Below, piece by piece: positions 7,862-12,434 of a stretch of 12,434 nucleotides of DNA; position 1 is the first letter of the stretch; each line of letters opens with the position of its first letter. The DNA comes from Nitrososphaerota archaeon. Its GTDB lineage: Archaea; Thermoproteota; EX4484-205; JAAOZO01. The translations under genes and the position numbers were made by a program. Below the pieces are notes generated by a model. That model worked only from the letters and a program-made list of their open reading frames with translations, made no database searches and was not told the origin of the DNA. The stretch covers positions 1 through 12,434 of the forward strand of contig JAAOZO010000101.1 in NCBI GenBank assembly GCA_011605715.1, written 5' to 3'.

Positions 7862-8047
7862 CGTATTTAAGCATAACTATTTTCATACTCGAGTAATACT
7901 TTACGTTATAAAACAGTTTTAGCTAAAAGAATTCGTTGTGAAACGTATAACGTAAGTTGTACAACAAAACTTAGAATTTTTCAGATTAAGCTCTTCCCGA
8001 GTGCTCCTAGTTTACCTCCCGCTAAAGCTACGCATGAATTCTCGCGC
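7862..8047. other. Intergenic region with a GC-rich patch
   Basis: The part next to the DUF3782-type gene (7862-7912) carries its probable TATA box. Bases 7985-8047, just downstream of the permease stop on the minus strand, are noticeably richer in G and C than the rest of the window and contain GGGAGGT and short self-complementary pieces such as GAGCACTC. This could be a structured 3' untranslated region or a small RNA, but no known RNA family, tRNA or C/D box pair was recognised and no ORF longer than a few codons follows the GGGAGGT. Confidence 0.35.
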
Positions 8048-8857
8048 CTAGGCTAAGGAAAGACCTTCTACTTTTGCCTTTCTTTCAACATAACTTACTG
8101 AAAACCTTGCAACTAAAGTTAAAAGGATAAGGGAAACGATTAACGCACCGAACTCAATTTCAACCGACCAAATAGTATTTGAGCCTACTATGAAATGCCT
8201 TGCAAGATCCATTCCATGAGTTAGAGGGATAGCGAATGCTAAAACTTTAAGTTCGTATGGCATGAATTGAATTGGAACAAGCATACCAGTTGCTACTTGA
8301 AACAGAAAGTTAAGGAAGCTATTTAGTGCTGAAACATTTTTGAATATAAGCAGAAGACATGTTATTATCACCCCCAACTGACTTAAAACTAAAAAAGTAA
8401 GCACTATTGTGAAAAGTGCCATTAAAATTGAAGTTAAAGATGGCAAGTTTTGCGCGAATATTGCACCTATTGCAAACATAGGCAGAATATCAAAAACTGT
8501 TCCAATTAGAGCCTGAGAAATCGAGTACGACAGCATATAGTAGTACATTTGAACCGGAGATGCAAAAGTATACTCTACTTGTCCTGTTGTTAACTCAGAT
8601 TGAACTTCGTATGGAGAACCCCAAACTGCTGCACCAGTGTAAGTTTGAAATGCAATGCCAACTATTAAGAAAGAGAAATAATTCGTCCCTATGGAAGAAG
8701 CAAATCTTGTTGGATCAATGATAAAAGAGAATATGAGGAGGCCGAAACCCCAAGCGAATGACATAAGGACTTCAAGTATAAAATTCATTTTGTATCTAGT
8801 TATTGTTTTAATCCTACGCCATGTAGACAAAATGGTAAGGTTTATTAGTTCTTTCAT
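8048..8857 (-). CDS. ABC-2 type transporter permease
   Basis: 269 residues with about six membrane helices (near 25-48, 58-75, 108-134, 142-170, 178-196 and 232-255), the usual size and layout of ABC-2 permeases. Between helices 2 and 3 lies the coupling-like segment ELTTGQVEYTFASPV (88-102), typical of the family, where it contacts the ATPase. A basic, amphipathic N-terminus (STWRRIKTITRYK) precedes the first helix. It is the last gene of a four-gene operon: its ATG overlaps the ATPase stop (ATGA) and a good ribosome binding site, GGAGATGAT, sits eight bases upstream. With the ATPase it probably forms an exporter in the cytoplasmic membrane. Drugs, lipids or polysaccharides are all possible substrates; nothing in the sequence decides. 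Confidence 0.88.
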   Translation of the reverse strand: MKELINLTILSTWRRIKTITRYKMNFILEVLMSFAWGFGLLIFSFIIDPTRFASSIGTNYFSFLIVGIAFQTYTGAAVWGSPYEVQSELTTGQVEYTFASPVQMYYYMLSYSISQALIGTVFDILPMFAIGAIFAQNLPSLTSILMALFTIVLTFLVLSQLGVIITCLLLIFKNVSALNSFLNFLFQVATGMLVPIQFMPYELKVLAFAIPLTHGMDLARHFIVGSNTIWSVEIEFGALIVSLILLTLVARFSVSYVERKAKVEGLSLA

Positions 8858-9816
8858 TTTTCTGTATCATCTCCAACCATAACTTTAAAGGCCTCCTCTA
8901 ATGTTGCTCTTCCTATGCTCACTGGCAACTTTTTACCATTGTTTTTAAGCACATTTAGTACAGAAGGAAGTACTTCGTATGCATCTTTGCAAATTAGGCT
9001 AATTCCAGAATCTTTCTCTATTGTATTTATAACTCCTGGTATGTGCGCTATCTGAATCTTTATTCCCTCTTCAACGTTGTTCCCAAGCAACTCTATGGAT
9101 TCAGATCTTACTACGAAGGACTTCATTTCCTCAGGAGCACCATTGAACAATATTTTGCCTTTGTTAATCATCACTACTCTGTTACTTATTTCTTCAGCTT
9201 CTAGCATGTTATGAGTAGTAACGAGTAGCGCAGCATTAAATTTCTTGGCGTACTCTTTTATGTACTTTCTTACCCTAGAAGCAGTAACAGGATCTAAAGA
9301 TTTAGAAGGTTCATCCATAAATACAATTTTTGGCTTTGTTATTAAAGACCTCATTATGACGAACGTTTGCTTTTCTCCACCTGAAAGAGCGATAAAGTAC
9401 GAGTCAAGTTTATTTTCAAAACCAAAAGCGGCTGCCAGTTCTATTATCCTTTCGTTAGCTTCATCCTTACTTATTCCATGGAATGCTCTTGCAAAGAACA
9501 GTAAATTTTCTCTCGCTGTTAACCTAAAGTAAGCAGACCTTTCACTATCCTGACCAGCGTAACCTATGATTTTTCTTACCTTGTGTCCTTGAGTTATAAC
9601 ATCGTAGCCTCCGACTCTTGCTTGTCCCTTATCTGGAATCAGGAGCGTAGCAAGTATCTTTACAAGTGTAGTTTTTCCAGCTCCGTTTGGACCAAGTAAG
9701 CTAACCACTTCACCATAGTTAACATTTAAGCTAACGCCCCTAAGTGCTCTCACCTCTTTCCCTCCTGTTCTGTAAGTCTTGTAAAGTTCTTCTGTCTCTA
9801 CTGCTACAGCGTTCAT
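8854..9816 (-). CDS. ABC transporter ATP-binding protein (exporter type)
   Basis: About 320 residues. All ABC motifs are present (numbered from the TTG at 9822): Walker A GPNGAGKTT (44-52), Q-loop Gln91, signature LSGGEKQ (146-152), Walker B IVFMDEP with Asp170 and Glu171, D-loop SLDP (175-178) and the switch His204. The C-terminal 90 residues form the extra domain seen in drug and lipid exporter ATPases of the DrrA/CcmA type. The signature reads GGEKQ rather than the more usual GGMKR of DrrA-like proteins. Two starts are possible: TTG at 9822, overlapping the previous stop, or ATG at 9816. I prefer the ATG because GGTGG (plus 9823-9827) lies six bases before it, which is too close for the TTG. 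It should power the ABC-2 permease encoded immediately downstream. Confidence 0.9.
   Translation of the reverse strand: MNAVAVETEELYKTYRTGGKEVRALRGVSLNVNYGEVVSLLGPNGAGKTTLVKILATLLIPDKGQARVGGYDVITQGHKVRKIIGYAGQDSERSAYFRLTARENLLFFARAFHGISKDEANERIIELAAAFGFENKLDSYFIALSGGEKQTFVIMRSLITKPKIVFMDEPSKSLDPVTASRVRKYIKEYAKKFNAALLVTTHNMLEAEEISNRVVMINKGKILFNGAPEEMKSFVVRSESIELLGNNVEEGIKIQIAHIPGVINTIEKDSGISLICKDAYEVLPSVLNVLKNNGKKLPVSIGRATLEEAFKVMVGDDTEK
8866..8874 (-). promoter_or_regulatory. Ribosome binding site of the ABC-2 permease gene
   Basis: GGAGATGAT on the minus strand, one mismatch from the archaeal consensus GGAGGTGAT, ends eight bases before the ATG at 8857. It lies within the end of the ATPase gene and supports translational coupling of the two subunits. 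Confidence 0.6.
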
Positions 9817-9818
9817 CT

Positions 9819-11114
9819 TCAACCACCAATTTCTTTAAGAATCGAATCTATTCCAGCGTAAACATCCGCAATGTCTGGCTCAATACCATTCAACAAATCG
9901 GATACTTGATTTCTTATAATCCTAGCAACAGTTTCTATAAACCTTTTACTTATCTCTTTGTTCTCTACCTTTTGAGACCTATTTCCAGAGCTAAGTATAA
10001 GTAGTTGTGGCGTAGCTACTAGTTTTACTCCGGGTATGTCTACCGATACACTACTCTCAGAAACTTTTAGCATATAGTTCATTGTTTTTAGCATTAGCCC
10101 ATCTATGCTATCTTTAGCGTAGACACTTCCTTTTCTTAAGAAAGTGTAGCTTTCTCCATCTGTAACTAGCCTCCACCCGTTCCAAGATGCTTTAACCTTT
10201 TTTCCATCTAACTTCACCATTGCTTTATTTTTGTTGTCTGATAGTACTAGTGCTTTCTCTTTCCTCTTTCCACTTTCAACTACATGAATAAACGGGGTTA
10301 TAGAAATTGTAGACTCTCCATTCTCCTCATGAACTCTAATCGGACCAAACCTAACTGATTCATAAAAATCTCCATACTCTTCAACTTCTATGAATGGGAG
10401 CTTTACAACAGATTTCTTTTCTTCACTTTTTTTGCTTATGTATAAATTTCTAGCGGACTCATACTCTTCCACAGAAGCTTCTCTGACCTTATCCTTCTTG
10501 CTAAGACTAGAAGAAAAAATAACAGCTGGAACTTTTATTGGCACTAAAATTTTTCCAAGGGTAGTATTTATATCTAAGTCTAAATCTTTAATTGCAACAC
10601 AGCCTACAAGCATATTTCCAAACTCTATTGGTAAACCTAGAAGTTCTCCCGTTCTTATTTTTAAATTCTCGCCAAGTTGCATTCCTTTGCACTCAAACGA
10701 ATAAATCTCTTTTTTCAATGTAGTTCTTCTTATTGGCACTATGACTCCAAGCCTCCATGAAAGTATTAACAAAACTATTCCAGCTACAAACAAAGGTAAA
10801 GCGTACCTTGTAAATTCTTGTTCTAAACCAAGATAGCCTCCGATAAAGAACATTACACTAACTTCTACAGCAAGTGAGCCAATAGAAGATGCAAAACTTG
10901 AAATAAATCCAGCTATACCTTCACTAACTTTCACCTGCAACAACTTTGAGAAAAGCATAAACAGAACGACAGCATAAACTATGTAACTACTGTACTGAGA
11001 AACTTGAAGTGTTCCTCTAAGTAGCCAAACTATGATAAGAATTAGCGCAAGAGTTGAAAATATATAAGCTAGCTCCTCAGATAAACCAAATCTAGCTTTC
11101 TTCAAGTTCACCAC
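9819..11114 (-). CDS. Membrane protein with four helices and a large uncharacterised cytoplasmic domain
   Basis: About 431 residues; I do not recognise the family. Four hydrophobic helices (about 15-33, 43-59, 68-94, 103-126) follow a basic N-terminus. By the positive-inside rule both the N-terminus and the 300-residue C-terminal part, which begins RLGVIVPIRR, should be cytoplasmic. That part is rich in alternating beta strands (for example about 155-200 and 260-380) with a charged linker around 215-235 (SSLSKKDKVREASVEEYESA), and ends in a helix (about 401-428) that may mediate contacts. It overlaps the regulator gene by 23 bases and the ATPase gene follows directly, so it is very likely a partner of the exporter: an accessory subunit, sensor or anchor. 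Possible starts are GTG at 11114 or 11111, or TTG at 11105; GAGGGGTGG (plus 11111-11119) would best serve the TTG, giving 428 residues. Confidence 0.7.
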   Translation of the reverse strand: MVNLKKARFGLSEELAYIFSTLALILIIVWLLRGTLQVSQYSSYIVYAVVLFMLFSKLLQVKVSEGIAGFISSFASSIGSLAVEVSVMFFIGGYLGLEQEFTRYALPLFVAGIVLLILSWRLGVIVPIRRTTLKKEIYSFECKGMQLGENLKIRTGELLGLPIEFGNMLVGCVAIKDLDLDINTTLGKILVPIKVPAVIFSSSLSKKDKVREASVEEYESARNLYISKKSEEKKSVVKLPFIEVEEYGDFYESVRFGPIRVHEENGESTISITPFIHVVESGKRKEKALVLSDNKNKAMVKLDGKKVKASWNGWRLVTDGESYTFLRKGSVYAKDSIDGLMLKTMNYMLKVSESSVSVDIPGVKLVATPQLLILSSGNRSQKVENKEISKRFIETVARIIRNQVSDLLNGIEPDIADVYAGIDSILKEIGG

Positions 11115-11649
11115 CCCTCAGAGCGCTATAGAATATCGCCATCAATCTAAGAAGGGTTCTACCTCTATTCGTTAGCTCATATTCACCAGAAATATCGCTT
11201 TTTTCAATGAGTTTCACATTTCTGAGCTTCTGTAAGTGATGTTGAAGACTAGACTTAGCGTAATCTTGAGGAAACTCTCTTGCAATTTCGCCATAGGACT
11301 TTGGACCATAATAAAGAATTTTTAGAATCTTGATTCTGTCGGGAATTGAAACAGAACGCATTGCAGCAGAAGCTAGGTCTTCTGGCATTTCATCTATTAT
11401 GCTTCCAAGGGTATCTTCTCCTATTTGAGCAAGGCTTTTGCTTATGCTTTCCCTTATGACTTTCACTAAATTTGTTGTTATTTCCTCTCCAATGTTTATT
11501 GCAGGTTCATAGCTGTAGTAACGAGTTCTCTTTGCTCCTTCTTGTGCTCTTAGTAGCTCGTCCCTTAACTCTTCAACCTCTCTTAACTTCTTCTCTAATT
11601 CTTCTAACTTTCTTCTAAGCTCCTTTACTTCATCTTCGGCGTTAGACAA
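11092..11649 (-). CDS. Winged-helix (ArsR-like) regulator with N-terminal coiled coil
   Basis: 185 residues, first gene of the ABC operon. A long charged coiled coil (about 4-38, KELRRKLEELEKKLREVEEL) leads into a linker and helical region (about 45-95). A winged helix-turn-helix of ArsR type follows (about 98-172): SIPDRIKILKILYYG, the turn KSYGEIAREF, the recognition helix SSLQHHLQKLRNVKLI (133-148) and the wing YELTNRGRTLL. No cysteine or histidine cluster of metal-sensing ArsR proteins is visible, so the signal is probably not a metal bound at the classic site. The start is a TTG at 11649 with a TATA box ending about 30 bases upstream, so the leader would be very short. It most likely controls its own operon through the inverted repeat around the promoter. 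Confidence 0.8.
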   Translation of the reverse strand: MSNAEDEVKELRRKLEELEKKLREVEELRDELLRAQEGAKRTRYYSYEPAINIGEEITTNLVKVIRESISKSLAQIGEDTLGSIIDEMPEDLASAAMRSVSIPDRIKILKILYYGPKSYGEIAREFPQDYAKSSLQHHLQKLRNVKLIEKSDISGEYELTNRGRTLLRLMAIFYSALRGGELEES

Positions 11650-11668
11650 TTTCTCGCGGTCTATATTG

Positions 11669-11708
11669 TTTGGACTAGTATATAAGCTTTGTCCAAAAAG
11701 TTTGGGTC
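11669..11708 (-). promoter_or_regulatory. Promoter and probable operator of the ABC exporter operon
   Basis: On the minus strand the TATA box is TTATATA (plus 11679-11685), placed to start transcription a few bases before the TTG at 11649. It is bracketed by a perfect inverted repeat, TTTGGAC (11669-11675) and GTCCAAA (11691-11697), with a 15-base spacer. A third related arm, TTTGGGTC (11701-11708), follows and pairs with CCAAA of the second arm over a three-base gap. Symmetry around TATA is what a dimeric winged-helix repressor would need; binding is inferred. Confidence 0.55.
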
Positions 11709-11950
11709 TAATGTCTAATATTTTTGTACAAGCCTATTTAAAAATATAAAAAATAAAACTATTAGGTAAAAAATAAGAAAGTTTAAAGAAATAAGCTTAA
11801 CAATAAGAGTTACAAAACTACTATTTTTATTACGCAGCTCTTGGAGATTCATGAGCTTAGAGCTCTTCTTAAGTTCATCGGAGCTCTTACCAGTGCCTTC
11901 CCTGTCAGAGTGAACTCACTTCAAGCCTTCATTAGCTTTTCAAAAAGCTT
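11709..11950. other. Non-coding, partly repetitive region before the TnpB remnant
   Basis: Bases 11709-11825 are very AT-rich and hold no gene. Bases 11830-11950 are richer in GC and contain short related pieces, such as GAGCTCTT at 11861 and again at 11880, and a 7-base inverted repeat AGCTTTT (11934-11940) and AAAAGCT (11943-11949). A plus-strand frame is open here (11787-11948) but lacks a convincing start and resembles nothing known to me. It may be decayed left-hand sequence of the mobile element that follows. Confidence 0.35.
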
Positions 11951-12250
11951 TTGGCTTGGAGAAAACTAAGACCTGAAGGTTTTTACAGAAACTCGACAAG
12001 AAAGCCTACGATTTTTAATCATAGGATGAATTGTCGAAAAGTTTATAATCCGCTGTTCTACACTAACAGCATAAGAGATGAAGCATCTAAAGATGCTGAT
12101 GGAGTTGCCCTAAGCTATATGCTTAGAGGCGGGGCTTCTTTGACTAAGCCCTTAACTCCAAGTGAAGCTTCTTCGCCTATGTCTTGTAGGCTTAGTGGCG
12201 GAGAAGCAGAGATTGGGGAATCTCCCGACTTCAGTCGTGGAGAATGTCAA
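11951..12250 (+). pseudogene. tnpB: Decayed TnpB (IS200/IS605 OrfB) C-terminal remnant
   Basis: The open frame from 11951 encodes FYTNSIRDEASKDADGVAL followed by LRGGASLTKPLTPSEA. This aligns by eye with the end of TnpB proteins: the second half of the zinc knuckle (FYCxxCGxEA), the last RuvC aspartate (DxDxVA) and the LxRGG segment. The two cysteines expected in FYCxxCG are replaced by Thr and Ile, and no upstream TnpB body of about 300 residues is present, so the gene is dead. Intact TnpB is an RNA-guided nuclease of roughly 400 residues. The element's terminal hairpin lies directly downstream, which supports the assignment more than the protein match alone. Residues before about 12045 cannot be aligned and may come from a rearranged part. 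The frame runs on to 12280, beyond the element, by chance. Confidence 0.5.
12191..12250 (+). mobile_element. Right end of an IS605-like element (omega-RNA 3' end hairpin)
   Basis: CTCC CGAC TTCA GTCG T GGAG at 12222-12242 folds into an 8-base stem with a TTCA loop and one bulged T, followed by AATGTCAA (12243-12250). Hairpins of this form, with CGACTTCAGTCG at the tip and GTCA a few bases beyond, are typical of the right ends of archaeal tnpB elements, where they serve both as the transposition end and as the 3' end of the omega RNA. TCAA is also the right-end cleavage tetranucleotide known from IS608. No tnpA gene or left end is seen, so the element is not complete here. Confidence 0.6.
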
Positions 12251-12267
12251 TATTCTGGTCTTTTTTA

Positions 12268-12366
12268 TCATTCATCATGAGAACCCTTTTGTCGCATTAC
12301 TTTAAAACCAGCTCTCTGTAAGATTTTAATTAGTTTTTGAGAACTTATAGGATGAACCCTAAACAA
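12268..12366 (-). pseudogene. hicA: Truncated HicA toxin gene
   Basis: From a TTG at 12366 the minus strand encodes 32 residues: PISSQKLIKILQRAGFKVM (6-24) and RQKGSH (25-30), then DE and a stop. This is the well-known first half of HicA/YcfA mRNA interferases, including the catalytic histidine of the GSH motif. The remaining 25-45 residues of the small double-stranded-RNA-binding-like fold are missing. The break falls just after the GSH codons, about 27 bases from the hairpin end of the TnpB element, so insertion or rearrangement by that element is the likely cause. The start overlaps the end of the preceding gene (TTG within ATTGTTTAG), the usual coupling of hicB and hicA. I found no continuation on the other side of the element. 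Confidence 0.7.
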
Positions 12367-12434
12367 TAGCTTTCACTTTTTGTATACCAACTACTTTTTG
12401 CTTAAGGATTTCTTCTTTTTCTTCATCAGTTAAA
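12359..12434 (-). CDS. Probable HicB antitoxin, C-terminal fragment (runs off window)
   Basis: The last 24 residues of a gene that begins beyond the right edge: LTDEEKEEILKQKVVGIQKV and KAIV. It ends in TAG, overlapping the TTG of the truncated hicA. Archaeal HicB-type proteins (about 70 residues) often end in a short strand like VGIxKVxV, and the order antitoxin-then-toxin with overlap is common in hicBA loci. The fragment alone is too short to prove the family; position is the main argument. Confidence 0.4.
   Translation of the reverse strand, partial: LTDEEKEEILKQKVVGIQKVKAIV

Noticed and set aside
7860..8047. C/D box or tRNA-like small RNA on the minus strand (a CTGA follows the GC-rich patch)
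   Set aside because: No matching C box (RTGATGA) at a suitable distance and no cloverleaf could be drawn.
11787..11948. Plus-strand open frame before the TnpB remnant as a small gene
   Set aside because: No good start codon, promoter or ribosome binding site, and no recognisable protein; it lies in likely element debris.
11951..12280. A 109-residue intact gene from the TTG at 11951
   Set aside because: The frame runs through the element's terminal hairpin and into the hicA flank, and the recognisable part is a fragment of TnpB with lost key residues.

Overview
The window looks like chromosomal DNA from an AT-rich thermophilic archaeon, most likely Thermoproteota or a close relative; I cannot name the genus. 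The reasons are archaeal TATA boxes 25-35 bases before several genes, frequent TTG and GTG starts, and archaeal protein families: an AmrS-type radical SAM enzyme with C-terminal zinc ribbon, a TtuA/Ncs6-type tRNA thiolase, a coiled-coil PD-(D/E)XK protein, HicA and an IS200/IS605-type TnpB remnant.

Left part (1-2826). The window opens inside a radical SAM gene whose start lies off the left edge. It converges with a membrane-anchored papain-like (C39-type) peptidase gene. A 72-base divergent promoter region then separates the peptidase from an Eis-like GNAT acetyltransferase. The acetyltransferase appears to lack its first residues, because an open leader in another frame begins exactly where a leaderless transcript should start.

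Middle part (2929-7861, all minus strand). In transcription order there is a coiled-coil PD-(D/E)XK-like protein, a 991-residue cytoplasmic GH106-like glycoside hydrolase with its own promoter and a palindrome over the TATA box, and a TtuA/Ncs6 tRNA 2-thiolation enzyme. These appear to be separate housekeeping or accessory genes rather than one pathway.

Right part (8048-11697, minus strand) holds a compact four-gene operon with overlapping genes: a coiled-coil winged-helix regulator, a four-helix membrane protein with a large uncharacterised beta-rich cytoplasmic domain, an ABC ATPase and an ABC-2 permease. An inverted repeat (TTTGGAC, 15-base spacer, GTCCAAA) brackets the operon's TATA box and is a good candidate operator. 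This is the best candidate for an undescribed system: a self-regulated ABC exporter with a dedicated membrane partner.

Right end (11698-12434). About 300 bases without a convincing gene lead into mobile-element debris: a decayed TnpB C-terminus on the plus strand and the terminal hairpin of an IS605-like right end (omega-RNA 3' end). Directly beyond, on the minus strand, a hicA toxin gene is cut short right after its conserved GSH motif, and the tail of a probable hicB overlaps its start. The arrangement suggests that a transposon insertion, later decayed, inactivated a toxin-antitoxin locus.
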